Both the position numbers and the translations under genes were made by a program. 64,000 nucleotides of DNA from NCBI GenBank assembly GCA_014762635.1, contig JABURR010000015.1, forward strand, positions 1 through 64,000, written 5' to 3'. The notes beneath the pieces are model-generated. The model did no database searches and was not told the DNA's origin. It saw nothing but the letters and a program-made list of their open reading frames with translations. This document shows positions 19,674 through 28,381 of the stretch, one piece after another (position 1 is the first letter of the stretch; every line of letters begins with the position of its first letter). The stretch is from Paracoccaceae bacterium. GTDB taxonomy: Bacteria; Pseudomonadota; Alphaproteobacteria; Rhodobacterales; Rhodobacteraceae.

Positions 19674-20665
19674 TTCGGCACCGAGAAAAGCCCGGCCAAG
19701 GCACTTTTCACCGTTCCGGTGACGGTCGGGCGGCGCTCGGCGCGGAAGGGCAGCGGGCGGCAGACCTCCATCGCGGCGATGCCCACCCGCGCGGTGAGGG
19801 CGCCGTTGACCACCCCCTCGCCGAACTTGCGCGAGATCTTCGAGGCGAGCCCGCCCCCGGCGACCGAACCTATCAGGTCGTCGCCCACCGCCACGGCGCC
19901 TGTGGCGACAAGGTGGGTCAGCACCGACCGGGTGAGGCGCCAGCCGCCCAGCACCCCGGTGCGCCCGCCGTAAAGCTCGGCGATGCGCCGGATCATCCGC
20001 AGGTTCCCGGCCAGCGCGGCGGCCACATCGGCGAAGGCCAGCGGCACGATGGCGGTCACCGTGGCGACCTGCCGCGCGGCGGCCTCGATCTCGGCCCGGG
20101 CGGCGGCGTCGATGGGGGCCAGCACCTCGCGTTCGGCCATCTCGAGAAGCGCATCGCCGTCCACCGGGTCGGCCCGATGCTCGCGGAACCGGTCGAGACC
20201 CCAGGCCAGATCCTCGCGCCGGGCGTAAAGCCGTTCCAGCCGATCCGCCACGCGCCGTGCCTCGTCCAGATCGCCCGCGACGATGGCGGCATCGGCGGCG
20301 CGGTGGATCGCGTCGATCCGCTCCAACCGGGAAAATCCTGCCGCTTCGCGCAGGATGATCGCAAGGCAGACCAGCAGGAACAGCCCGGTCAGCCCCAGCG
20401 CGGCATAGCCGATATAGCTGTTGCGCAGGAGGAGCCCCGTCACGAAATCCCAAACCGCCACGCCAAGCGCCATGGTCAGCAGCGCCCCCAGAAGCCGCCA
20501 GAACCAGCGGGTCAGCGCCGATGGCCGTCGCGCGGCCAAGCGGGCCATGCGCTGCATGGCGCGGCCTTCGGGCGGTAGCGCAGGTTCCGGCACCGGTGGC
20601 GCGGCGGCGGGGGACGGCGCGTCGCCCTCCAGTTCGATCAGCACGGGGCCCTTGCGGTTGGCCAT
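19670..20665 (-). CDS. ycjF: YcjF-like membrane protein (TIGR01620/DUF697)
   Basis: A 331-residue membrane protein resembling E. coli YcjF. A proline-rich N-terminus (SPAAAPPVPEPALPPEG) is followed by two transmembrane helices (LLGALLTMALGVAVWDFV and YAALGLTGLFLLVCLAIIL). Then comes a helical cytosolic domain, and a C-terminal DUF697-like stretch (GGWRLTRSVLTHLVATGAV, IGSVAGGGLASKISRKFGEG). It is encoded in the same operon as the YcjX-like ATPase, the pairing seen in E. coli. Function is unknown beyond an envelope-stress link in enterobacteria. Confidence 0.85.
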   Translation of the reverse strand: MANRKGPVLIELEGDAPSPAAAPPVPEPALPPEGRAMQRMARLAARRPSALTRWFWRLLGALLTMALGVAVWDFVTGLLLRNSYIGYAALGLTGLFLLVCLAIILREAAGFSRLERIDAIHRAADAAIVAGDLDEARRVADRLERLYARREDLAWGLDRFREHRADPVDGDALLEMAEREVLAPIDAAARAEIEAAARQVATVTAIVPLAFADVAAALAGNLRMIRRIAELYGGRTGVLGGWRLTRSVLTHLVATGAVAVGDDLIGSVAGGGLASKISRKFGEGVVNGALTARVGIAAMEVCRPLPFRAERRPTVTGTVKSALAGLFSVPK

Positions 20666-20666
20666 G

Positions 20667-21110
20667 CTAGTCCTTCCTTTCCCAGCGCAGCTTCACGTCC
20701 GGAAGCCGTTGGTCATTGCCTGCCCCGTGGCTCGCCGCGACCTCGGTGAAGCCTTCGCGCGCGTAGAACCGGCGTGCGCCGTGGTTTTCCTCGAAACACC
20801 AGAGGACGAGGGTTTCGGCCTCCGCCTTCGCCGCATCGAGCAGGCGACGGCCCACGCCTTCGCCTCGTGCAGAGGGGGTCACGTAGAGCCCCTGGATCAC
20901 CTCGCCTTCGCAGGCAATGAACCCCAGCGGCCTGTGCCAGCGCCGCGCTACGGTCACGCCGCCGCGGTCGATGAGGCTGGCCAGAGCGGCGGCGTCGGCG
21001 GCGGGGCTGTCGGGCGGCGGCATGAAGGGAACCTCCTCCGACCAGCCATGGACGATCCCGGCAAGCTGTCGCGCCTCGGGCGCGCGGGCGGGTGTCAGGC
21101 GCAGGATCAC
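20667..21110 (-). CDS. GNAT-family N-acetyltransferase
   Basis: A 147-residue acetyltransferase with the acetyl-CoA pyrophosphate loop clearly visible in TPSARGEGVGRRLLDAAKAE and the C-terminal ENHGARRFYAREGF strand-helix. The acceptor is unknown. Start is GTG at 21108-21110, overlapping the stop of ycjX as GTGA. Its position between ycjX and ycjF is unusual compared with the adjacent E. coli pair. Confidence 0.88.
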   Translation of the reverse strand: MILRLTPARAPEARQLAGIVHGWSEEVPFMPPPDSPAADAAALASLIDRGGVTVARRWHRPLGFIACEGEVIQGLYVTPSARGEGVGRRLLDAAKAEAETLVLWCFEENHGARRFYAREGFTEVAASHGAGNDQRLPDVKLRWERKD

Positions 21111-22519
21111 AGCCGGTCTCCGATCAGGAATTGCAGCGCCCGGTCGAGGCGGATGTGCGGCGGCCCGTCCCCGGGTTTGAGCGTCAGCGGCGCGGGCGCG
21201 AATTGCATCACGCCATAGTCTGCATCCAGCCAGCTGTCCGCGCCCTCCCGCGCCGGACCCAGAAGCCGGGCCGGGTCCTCGGGCAACTCACCGGGGTAGA
21301 ACGCCGCGCGCTTGCCGTCGAGCAGGGTGCCGCGCACGCAATCCAGCGGGCCGTCCTTGTGGGCGACGGTATCCTCCACCGTGGTGCGCAGCGCGGCGAT
21401 CGACATGGCAGCGGTGCTGGCGCCCGCGAAATCGGCGCGGCTGCGGGCCTCTTTCACCAGCGCCTCCATGATCGCCGTCAGGCGGGGATGCTGGCGGTGG
21501 TGCAGGTGGTCGGCCTTGGTCGCGGCGAACAGGATACGCTCCACCCGGCGGCCCAGAAGCAGGCGACTGAGCCAGGCGTTCCGACCGGGGCGAAAGGCCG
21601 ACAGGATCTCGGTCAGGGCGTGGCGCATGTCCTCCACCGCGCGCGGGCCCGCGTGGATCGCGCCCAGCGCGTCCACCAGCACGATCTGCCGGTCGATCCG
21701 GGCGAAATGGTCGCGGAAGAAGGGCTTCACCACCTTGCGCTTGTAGGCTTCGAACCGATGCTCCATCTCGCGCCAGAGGCTGCGGCGCGGCGGGCGGTCC
21801 GGCGTAGGCAGCGGCGCGAAGGTCAACACCGGAGAACCCGCAAGGTCACCCGGCAGAAGGAAGCGCCCGGGGGTACAGTCGTAGAACCCAGCCTCGCGCG
21901 CCTCGGTCAGATAGTCTGCGAACCCGCGGGCCAGGGATTGCGCGACAGGCTCATCCAGCGGTGCGGTAGCATCCGTGGCCTGAGCCCGGCCTAGGTAGGC
22001 AGCGGCCTGGGGGCGTTCGGCGATGCGGGTCAGAACCTCTGCCGACCAGTCGGCGTAGGAAAGGTCCAGCAACGCAAGATCAAGCAGCCATTCGCCGGGG
22101 TAGTCGACGATGTCGAGATGCACGGTGCGCGGCCCCGACAGCCCGCCCAGAAGGCCTGAGGGTTGGACCTTGAGTGACAATCTCAGCTCGCTGACCGCGC
22201 GGGTGCTTTCTGGCCAGTGCGGCGTGGCCGAGGTCAGCGCCGCGAGATGTGATTCGAAATCGAAACGCGGGATCGTCACGTCGGGCTGGGGCTGCAGAAA
22301 CGCCGTGCGGATGCGGCCTTCTGCGGCGGCGGCCAGTTGTGGCATCCGCCCCCGGTCGATCAGGTTGGCGACGAGCGAGGTGATGAAGACGGTCTTGCCC
22401 GCCCGCGACAGACCCGTAACGCCCAGCCGGATGACCGGCTCGAAGAATGCGGAACTGACGGTGTCCTGCACCGTCTCGACGCCGCGCGTCAGCCCCTCCG
22501 CGATATCGCCGATGATCAA
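21107..22519 (-). CDS. ycjX: YcjX-like P-loop NTPase
   Basis: A 470-residue P-loop NTPase of the YcjX family. Walker A is [18 protein letters not shown] (near residues 32-49) and a Walker-B-like strand is [15 protein letters not shown]. The family signature [15 protein letters not shown] and the region [15 protein letters not shown] also match. The start is TTG at 22517-22519 with GAGGAG 10 bases upstream; no ATG nearby fits better. Heads a leftward operon with a GNAT enzyme, ycjF and a META lipoprotein. Divergent from truA. Confidence 0.9.
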   Translation of the reverse strand: MIIGDIAEGLTRGVETVQDTVSSAFFEPVIRLGVTGLSRAGKTVFITSLVANLIDRGRMPQLAAAAEGRIRTAFLQPQPDVTIPRFDFESHLAALTSATPHWPESTRAVSELRLSLKVQPSGLLGGLSGPRTVHLDIVDYPGEWLLDLALLDLSYADWSAEVLTRIAERPQAAAYLGRAQATDATAPLDEPVAQSLARGFADYLTEAREAGFYDCTPGRFLLPGDLAGSPVLTFAPLPTPDRPPRRSLWREMEHRFEAYKRKVVKPFFRDHFARIDRQIVLVDALGAIHAGPRAVEDMRHALTEILSAFRPGRNAWLSRLLLGRRVERILFAATKADHLHHRQHPRLTAIMEALVKEARSRADFAGASTAAMSIAALRTTVEDTVAHKDGPLDCVRGTLLDGKRAAFYPGELPEDPARLLGPAREGADSWLDADYGVMQFAPAPLTLKPGDGPPHIRLDRALQFLIGDRL

Positions 22520-22625
22520 GCTGCGGGTTCTCCTCGAATTTTTTGAAACATATGCAGGCGCGGCGCCTCTGCCTAGCCCGGTGGTGGGGATTGTTCGCGT
22601 GGCGCAGGCGCGATATGGCAGCGGA

Positions 22626-23393
22626 ATGCCCCGCTATGCCCTGAAAATCGAATATGACGGCGGTCCGTTTGCCGGTTGGCAACGGCAGAAAGAGCACCCC
22701 TCCGTGCAGCAGGCGGTGGAAGAGGCGATCTGCAGGCTGGAGCCCGATGCGCCTGGGATCGGCGCGGCGGGGCGAACCGATTCCGGGGTGCATGCCCTGG
22801 CGCAGGTGGCCCATTGCGACATGGCCAAGGACTGGGAGCCGTTCCGCCTGATGCAGGCGCTAAACCACCACCTGAAGCCTGCGCCTGTGGCGATCCTTGC
22901 CGTAGCCGAGGTTGCCGAGGACTGGCACGCGCGGTTCTCGGCCATCGAGAGGCGCTACCTGTTCCGGCTGGTGAACCGGCGCGCGCCGGTGACGCATGAC
23001 CGGGGGTTTGTCTGGCAGGTCCCGCATCCGCTGGAAGGCGCACCCATGCGCGAGGCGGCGGCGGCCCTGATCGGCACCCATGACTTCACCACCTTCCGCG
23101 CCTCGGAATGCCAGGCGCTGAGCCCGGTGAAGACTCTAGACGAGATTCGAGTCGAGGAAAGCGAGATCCCCCACGGGCGCGAGTTCCGCTTCCACCTGCG
23201 GGCGCGCAGCTTCCTGCACAACCAGGTGCGCAGCATCGTGGGCACGTTGGAACGGGTCGGAGCAGGCGCCTGGCCGCCCGAGGCGATGCGCGAGGCGCTG
23301 GAGGCCTGCGACCGCGCTGCCTGCGGCCCGGTGTCACCGCCGGACGGGCTGTATCTTGCGGGCGTGGGCTACCCGGAAGATCCGTTTACCTGA
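22626..23393 (+). CDS. truA: tRNA pseudouridine(38-40) synthase
   Basis: Isomerises uridines 38-40 in the tRNA anticodon arm to pseudouridine. 255 residues. The catalytic Asp52 lies in [17 protein letters not shown]. Other family stretches are [19 protein letters not shown] at the start and [17 protein letters not shown] near the C-terminus. ATG 22626 opens the conserved N-terminus, although the frame is open far upstream across the ycjX gene. Overlaps the convergent DUF1489 gene by 8 bases. Confidence 0.96.
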   Translation: MPRYALKIEYDGGPFAGWQRQKEHPSVQQAVEEAICRLEPDAPGIGAAGRTDSGVHALAQVAHCDMAKDWEPFRLMQALNHHLKPAPVAILAVAEVAEDWHARFSAIERRYLFRLVNRRAPVTHDRGFVWQVPHPLEGAPMREAAAALIGTHDFTTFRASECQALSPVKTLDEIRVEESEIPHGREFRFHLRARSFLHNQVRSIVGTLERVGAGAWPPEAMREALEACDRAACGPVSPPDGLYLAGVGYPEDPFT

Positions 23394-23817
23394 CGCCGAT
23401 CTCGGCAAGTGCGGCCATGAGTTGTGGTGGCAGGTCGTCTTCCTTTGCCCCGGCGCGGGTCAGGTCGCGCGGCGAATCCTCGGGCTTGAGGTACCGCCAG
23501 CCCTGGAACGGACGGCGCGGGACCGCCTCGACGCGGATAATCTCGGGGTCCAGGATGATGCCGCAACGGGTGATGCCATCCTCTCCGATCACCTCGTCCA
23601 GACGCAGGATGCGCTGACGCGCCAGCATCACGCCCTTGAACACCCAGTAGAGCGAGCCGCCGTCCAGAAGTTCGGCCTCGCGCTTGGGCCACATGCGCGT
23701 GACATGGCGCGGCAACCCGTCGGGGTTCAGCGCCGCGCGGGTCTTCTGCCAGAGCTCCAGGTCCTCGACCCGCTCGGCGCCCACGCAGAGTTTCACAAGA
23801 TTTATGTGCCCGGCCAC
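23386..23817 (-). CDS. DUF1489 protein
   Basis: A 143-residue soluble protein of the alphaproteobacterial DUF1489 family. Recognised by the N-terminus [17 protein letters not shown], the [20 protein letters not shown] region and [16 protein letters not shown]. Function is unknown. Start is GTG 23815-23817. It is divergent from the ribonucleotide reductase gene, with 116 bases between them. Confidence 0.82.
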   Translation of the reverse strand: MAGHINLVKLCVGAERVEDLELWQKTRAALNPDGLPRHVTRMWPKREAELLDGGSLYWVFKGVMLARQRILRLDEVIGEDGITRCGIILDPEIIRVEAVPRRPFQGWRYLKPEDSPRDLTRAGAKEDDLPPQLMAALAEIGVR

Positions 23818-23826
23818 GGCGACTCC

Positions 23827-23899
23827 TCAAGTTGAAGGGGTATGTTAACTTTTTCGGGCGTCGCTTCAAGTTGACCCGCCCCGGGGGCGGGCCTATTCT
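23827..23899 (+). promoter_or_regulatory. Promoter and direct repeats upstream of the ribonucleotide reductase gene
   Basis: TTGACC (23871-23876) and TATTCT (23894-23899) with a 17-base spacer fit a sigma-70 promoter ending 34 bases before the start codon. A 9-base direct repeat TCAAGTTGA occurs at 23827-23835 and again at 23866-23874, where it overlaps the -35 element. The repeat could be a regulator site. The region is too short for a cobalamin riboswitch. Confidence 0.5.
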
Positions 23900-23933
23900 G
23901 AAAAGCCTTCTCCGGTAACCAGGATATTCGTGA

Positions 23934-26498
23934 ATGACCCGTTTTTCCGCGCCCATCGCCGAGCAGATCTGGGACATGAAATACCGGCTGAAAGAGGCCG
24001 ATGGCACACCGATCGACGGAACGGTGGAGGATACCTGGCGCCGCATCGCCCGGTCCTTGGCCAAGGTCGAGAAGGATCCGGCCGCCTGGGAAGAGAAATT
24101 CTACGCCGCGCTGGAGGATTTCAAATACCTGCCCGCGGGCCGGATCACCGCGGGTGCGGGCACCGGGCGTGACGTGACGCTGTTCAACTGTTTCGTCATG
24201 GGCACGATCCCCGACAGCATGGGCGGCATTTTCGACATGCTGAAGGAGGCCGCGCTGACCATGCAGCAGGGCGGTGGCATCGGCTATGACTTCTCGACGA
24301 TCCGGCCCAAGGGCGCGGATGTGAAGGGCGTGGCCGCCGATGCCTCGGGACCTCTGTCGTTCATGGATGTCTGGGACGCCATGTGCCGCACGATCATGTC
24401 GGCGGGCTCGCGCCGGGGCGCGATGATGGCGACGATGCGCTGCGATCACCCGGATATCGAGGATTTCATCTCCGCGAAATCCGACCCGGCGCGGCTGCGG
24501 AATTTCAACGTCTCGGTGCTGGTGACCGATGCCTTCATGGAGGCGGTGAAGGCTGGAAAAAGCTGGGATCTGGTCTTCGACGGCAAGGTCTATCGCACGG
24601 TCGATGCGCAGGATCTTTGGAACCGGATCATGCGCGCGACCTATGATTTCGCCGAGCCCGGCGTGATCTTCATCGACCGGATCAACGCGATGAACAACCT
24701 CGCCTATTGCGAGACAATCGCCGCCACCAACCCCTGCGGCGAGCAGCCCTTGCCGCCCTATGGCGCCTGCCTCTTGGGCTCGATCAACATGGCGCGGCTG
24801 GTGACCAATCCGTTCGAAAAGAACGCAGAGCTGGATCAAAAGGCGCTGGATGAACTGGTGCGGCTTGCGGTGCGGATGATGGACAACGTGGTCGATGCCT
24901 CGCGCTTCCCGCTGCCGCAGCAGGCGGAAGAGGCGAAGAACAAGCGCCGCATCGGATTGGGCGTGACGGGGCTGGCGGATGCGCTGCTGATGCTGGGGCT
25001 GCGCTATGGCTCGGACGAGGCCGCGAAACAGACCGAGGCCTGGATGAAACAGATCGCGCGGGCGTCGTACCTGGCGTCCGTGGACCTGGCCAAGGAAAAG
25101 GGCGCCTTCCCGCTGTTCAATGCCAAGAAGTACCTTGCCTCGGGCAACATGAAGCAGATGGACAAGGACGTGCGCGAGGCGGTGAAAAAGCACGGTATCC
25201 GCAACGCGCTGGTCACCTCGATCGCGCCCACCGGCACAATCAGCCTTTACGCGGGGAACGTCAGTTCCGGGATCGAACCGGTCTTCGCCTATGCCTATAC
25301 CCGCAAAGTGCTGCAGAAGGACGGATCGCGCACCGAGGAAGAGGTCGTCGATTATGCGGTCGAGATGTGGCGCAAGAAATTCGGGGATCGAGACCTGCCG
25401 GACTTTTTCGTCAACGCCCAGACTCTGCAGCCGTCTGAACATGTGAAGATGCAAGCCGCGGCGCAGCGCTGGATCGACAGCTCAATCTCCAAGACGATCA
25501 ACTGCCCCGAGGATATTTCCTTCGAGGCGTTCAAGGACATCTACATGCAGGCCTATGAAACAGGCTGCAAAGGCTGCACGACCTATCGGCCCAACGCCGT
25601 GACCGGCAGCGTGCTGAGCGTGGAGCCGAAGGCCGAAAAGACGGAAGAGGCGAAGTCAGCCGAGTCGGTGGCCGCCCCCGACCCCGAAACGATCGCAGGC
25701 CGGATCGAGGCCGCCGCGCCGCGCATGGGAATCGACGATATCGAAACACTGGCCGAGCGCGCCGGGGTGGAGCCTGACGTGATCGCTTCCTGGGGCTTTG
25801 GCGAGGTGCCGTCGAACCGCGAGGCGCGCGCCGTGGCCGATGCATTGGAAGTCACGCCGCGCTGGCTGCTCTTTGCCGAGGGCGTTGGTCCCTCGGCGCC
25901 ACCTGCCCCGCAACCGCCCGAAGTTGTCGCGCAAAGCCCGGCGGAACCGCAGACCCCGCATGGCGACGTGGTTTATATCTCGGAGCCGCTGGACCGCCCG
26001 GCGGAACTGGAAGGCAACACTTACAAGCTGAAATGGCCCGACAGCGAGCATGCGATCTACATCACCGTGAACGATATTGTCGTGGCCGGACGGCGGCGCC
26101 CGTTCGAGGTGTTCATCAACTCCAAGAACATGGAGCATTTCGCCTGGACCGTGGCGCTGACACGGATGATCTCGGCGGTGTTCCGGCGCGGCGGCGACGT
26201 GTCCTTCGTGGTCGAGGAACTGAAGGCGGTGTTCGACCCGCGCGGCGGCGCCTGGATGAAGGGGAAATACGTGCCCTCGATCCTGGCCGCGATCGGCGGA
26301 GTGATCGAGCAGCACCTGATCTCGATCGGCTTCATCGCCGGAGAAGGGCTGGGCCTGAAATCCGACCCGCAGGCCGAGATCGCCGATGGCAGCGCGCCCC
26401 GTCGCGGCAAGGCCTGTTCCAGCTGCGGCAGCTACGAGATGCGCATGGTCGAGGGCTGCATGACCTGCGCGAGTTGCGGTTTCTCCAAATGTGGATAA
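23934..26498 (+). CDS. nrdJ: Adenosylcobalamin-dependent (class II) ribonucleotide reductase
   Basis: Reduces ribonucleotides to deoxyribonucleotides with B12-generated radicals, needing no oxygen. 854 residues. The catalytic barrel occupies about residues 1-565, with active-site cysteines in TLFNCFVMG and NPCGEQPLPPYGACLLGS (N-x-C-x-E), and the partner strand around KGCTTYRPN. A TSCPD domain (about 665-810) and a cysteine-rich tail (CSSCGSYEM, then CMTCASCGFSKCG) follow. Unusually, residues 586-650 look like an XRE/Cro-type helix-turn-helix: IETLAERAGVEPDVIASWG, then ARAVADALEVTPRWLLFAEG. This sits between two linkers rich in Ala, Glu and Pro. No small subunit gene is near. Confidence 0.95.
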   Translation: MTRFSAPIAEQIWDMKYRLKEADGTPIDGTVEDTWRRIARSLAKVEKDPAAWEEKFYAALEDFKYLPAGRITAGAGTGRDVTLFNCFVMGTIPDSMGGIFDMLKEAALTMQQGGGIGYDFSTIRPKGADVKGVAADASGPLSFMDVWDAMCRTIMSAGSRRGAMMATMRCDHPDIEDFISAKSDPARLRNFNVSVLVTDAFMEAVKAGKSWDLVFDGKVYRTVDAQDLWNRIMRATYDFAEPGVIFIDRINAMNNLAYCETIAATNPCGEQPLPPYGACLLGSINMARLVTNPFEKNAELDQKALDELVRLAVRMMDNVVDASRFPLPQQAEEAKNKRRIGLGVTGLADALLMLGLRYGSDEAAKQTEAWMKQIARASYLASVDLAKEKGAFPLFNAKKYLASGNMKQMDKDVREAVKKHGIRNALVTSIAPTGTISLYAGNVSSGIEPVFAYAYTRKVLQKDGSRTEEEVVDYAVEMWRKKFGDRDLPDFFVNAQTLQPSEHVKMQAAAQRWIDSSISKTINCPEDISFEAFKDIYMQAYETGCKGCTTYRPNAVTGSVLSVEPKAEKTEEAKSAESVAAPDPETIAGRIEAAAPRMGIDDIETLAERAGVEPDVIASWGFGEVPSNREARAVADALEVTPRWLLFAEGVGPSAPPAPQPPEVVAQSPAEPQTPHGDVVYISEPLDRPAELEGNTYKLKWPDSEHAIYITVNDIVVAGRRRPFEVFINSKNMEHFAWTVALTRMISAVFRRGGDVSFVVEELKAVFDPRGGAWMKGKYVPSILAAIGGVIEQHLISIGFIAGEGLGLKSDPQAEIADGSAPRRGKACSSCGSYEMRMVEGCMTCASCGFSKCG

Positions 26499-26572
26499 CC
26501 CAGGCTTGAGTTGACACGTCCGGGGCCGTGGGCGCACCCTGAGGTGTGGGGGCGCGGTTTGGAGACCGTGCT

Positions 26573-27133
26573 ATGCGCTGGATTGTTGCGCTTTTGATGG
26601 TCACGCTCCACGTCGCGCCTTCGGGTGTCGGCGCCCAATCTTTTTTGAACGAAGGAAAAAACGTCGTCGACATGACCTTCATGGCAGGCGAAGGCGATTT
26701 CGCCCCCGGATTCGGATACGGCTTTTACTCGGTGCCCGAGTCGGGTGTGGGCTTCTACGGAAGCTTCCTGTCGCCCCTGAGCTTCAACATGCCCTATTAT
26801 GACGAACTTTCGGTTGGCGCCTTCGGCGACCCGATCACCGACCGGACCCGGCTGCCATTCGCGTTCAATATCGGGATGACGGTCAACGTCATGGAACCGC
26901 TCAGCCTCTATGGCGGCCTTGGCATCGCGGGAAGCACCGGCGAAGCCGAGCAATTCGATTCCACCTACACGCTTTCGTACGACGGCTACTACTACGTCCA
27001 CGATCCAAGCCGCGAGGATGTCGCGATCAACGGCAACGTGGGGGCCCTTCTCACGGTTGGCACCGCGGCGGTAAACGCCGGGTATCATACCTATTTCGAT
27101 CAGGGCTACCTGGGGATCGGGTTCCGCTTCTAG
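26573..27133 (+). CDS. Putative outer-membrane beta-barrel protein
   Basis: A 186-residue exported protein with signal peptide MRWIVALLMVTLHVAPSGVGA. The mature part alternates hydrophobic and polar residues, is rich in Gly, Tyr and Phe (FGYGFYSVPESGVGFYGSF), and ends in aromatic Phe (LGIGFRF), as outer-membrane barrels do for recognition by the Bam complex. The size suggests an eight-stranded barrel. No specific family was recognised. TTGACA at 26511-26516 is a good -35 element upstream but the -10 (CACCCT) is poor. It precedes an LpxR-like barrel gene in the same direction. Confidence 0.65.
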   Translation: MRWIVALLMVTLHVAPSGVGAQSFLNEGKNVVDMTFMAGEGDFAPGFGYGFYSVPESGVGFYGSFLSPLSFNMPYYDELSVGAFGDPITDRTRLPFAFNIGMTVNVMEPLSLYGGLGIAGSTGEAEQFDSTYTLSYDGYYYVHDPSREDVAINGNVGALLTVGTAAVNAGYHTYFDQGYLGIGFRF

Positions 27134-27227
27134 AATCGGAAAGAACCCGGCTGTCTCCGCTCCGGAAAATTCAACCATAGGGATTGTGGCAGATCGGGCA
27201 CGGCCCGGCAGAATGCGCGCGGCTCCC

Positions 27228-27256
27228 TTGGGGCCGGTCGGGGGCGGGCGTATAAG
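27228..27256 (+). promoter_or_regulatory. Candidate promoter of the LpxR-like gene
   Basis: TTGGGG (27228-27233) and TATAAG (27251-27256) are separated by 17 bases, 38 bases before the start codon. The -10 is near consensus; the -35 is moderate. Confidence 0.5.
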
Positions 27257-27294
27257 CAGTCCTTGGGGGGCAAGAAAGGAATCCGGGGTCGCGG

Positions 27295-28194
27295 ATGCGT
27301 TGTCCTGTGCTCATCATTCTGGCCCTGTCGGCCCTGAGCACCGCCCCAGCGGTGGCGCAGGACGATTCGCCTCGGCTCAGCTTCGGCGCGATGTTCGGCA
27401 ATGATGCAATTGGCGACGGGGACAATCGGTGGCGCACCGGCTCTCTCGTGGTCAGCACCGTCACGGAAATGGGCAAGCCCGATGCCGAGGATTGGAAACG
27501 CGGCCCACTTCTCGAGTACCGGCTCCGCTCAGAGGTGATCTCTCCCCGTGATCTGACGGTCTCCGATCCGTTGGATCGGCCCTACGTGGGGGCGGTATCC
27601 GTCGGGGTACATAGCCACTTCAATCTGAATTCATATGATCTGAGCCTTGGCGGCGACTTGGTGATGACCGGTCCGCAGACCGGGCTTGGAGATCTGCACG
27701 GGCAGCTTTCCGGATTCTCGGGCAGCCCGGTTCTCGACGACCAGGTTCCCAACTCCGTCCACCCGACGGTCACTGTCGAGGCCGGGCGCAGTTTCCGCCT
27801 GTTCGACCGAGCCGACCTGACGCCGTTCGTGGAGGCCCAGGCCGGGGTGGAGACCCTGATCCGCGTGGGTGGCGACATGACGGTCGGGCGGTCTCCGGAC
27901 GGACCGATGCTGAGGGACGTGGCAACCGGACAGCGCTATACCAGCGCGACGGGTGAGGCGACGGGGTTTTCCTTCGTGGTGGGCGGGGATGTCGCCTATG
28001 TGGACAGCAGCGCCTACCTGCCCGCGTCGGACGGCTACGTGCTGACCGATCAACGTTCCCGCGTCCGGGCCGGGGTGCAGTGGTATGGCGAGCGGTCCGA
28101 GATGTTCTACGGCATGACCTGGCTGGGCGAGGAATTCGAAGCCCAGGACGAGGGGCAGTTTGTCGGCTCGCTGAACCTGCGCCTTCGGTTCTGA
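27295..28194 (+). CDS. LpxR-family outer-membrane lipid A deacylase
   Basis: A 299-residue outer-membrane protein of the LpxR (DUF2219) family; LpxR removes the 3'-acyloxyacyl chain of lipid A. The signal peptide ends at AVAQ. The N-terminal MFGNDAIGDGDNRWRTGS carries the conserved Asn36-Asp37 and a following Thr48, which correspond to active-site positions of LpxR. DPLDRPYVGAVSVGVHSH matches the RPY-x-G signature, and VPNSVHPTVTVEAG carries a later conserved-looking histidine. It ends LRLRF, an outer-membrane terminus. Activity is inferred from these residues only; some family members act on other substrates. Confidence 0.8.
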   Translation: MRCPVLIILALSALSTAPAVAQDDSPRLSFGAMFGNDAIGDGDNRWRTGSLVVSTVTEMGKPDAEDWKRGPLLEYRLRSEVISPRDLTVSDPLDRPYVGAVSVGVHSHFNLNSYDLSLGGDLVMTGPQTGLGDLHGQLSGFSGSPVLDDQVPNSVHPTVTVEAGRSFRLFDRADLTPFVEAQAGVETLIRVGGDMTVGRSPDGPMLRDVATGQRYTSATGEATGFSFVVGGDVAYVDSSAYLPASDGYVLTDQRSRVRAGVQWYGERSEMFYGMTWLGEEFEAQDEGQFVGSLNLRLRF

Positions 28195-28210
28195 CAGGTG
28201 GCTGCGGCCA

Positions 28211-28238
28211 TTGACTCCCCCATATTCCACTGTATAAG
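28211..28238 (+). promoter_or_regulatory. Strong promoter of rpsD
   Basis: TTGACT (28211-28216) and TATAAG (28233-28238) with a 16-base spacer, about 140 bases before the rpsD start codon; the best-looking promoter in the window. Confidence 0.65.
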
Positions 28239-28266
28239 CGCGCCATCGTTCCGGTCCTTTGTGGCC

Positions 28267-28358
28267 GGGCGTTTCATTTGGTGTTGGTGGCCCCCGCGAG
28301 GGGATGCCTGTCAGGCTTCGGCCAGAGGACAACGCCCTTCATAGCCGCCCCGGGCGGC
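28267..28358 (+). promoter_or_regulatory. Structured mRNA leader of rpsD
   Basis: The transcribed leader can fold around an outer stem GGGCGTT (28267-28273) / AACGCCC (28331-28337). Inside it are CCCC-GCGA-GGGG (28292-28303), closed by a GNRA-type loop, and GGC-TTCG-GCC (28314-28323), closed by a UUCG loop. A further hairpin GCCGCC-CCG-GGCGGC (28344-28358) sits just before the ribosome site AAGGAGA. S4 is an autogenous repressor in several bacteria, so a regulatory leader is plausible; no named leader family was recognised. Confidence 0.5.
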
Positions 28359-28381
28359 GCCTCGAAAGAAGGAGATCAGCC

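Noticed and set aside
23818-23933. Cobalamin riboswitch before the B12-dependent reductase
   Set aside because: Only 116 bases are available, the promoter occupies much of them, and no B12-box-like sequence is visible.
23802-25454. 550-codon open frame antisense to nrdJ
   Set aside because: Shadow frame; no motif and no start signal, while nrdJ is certain.
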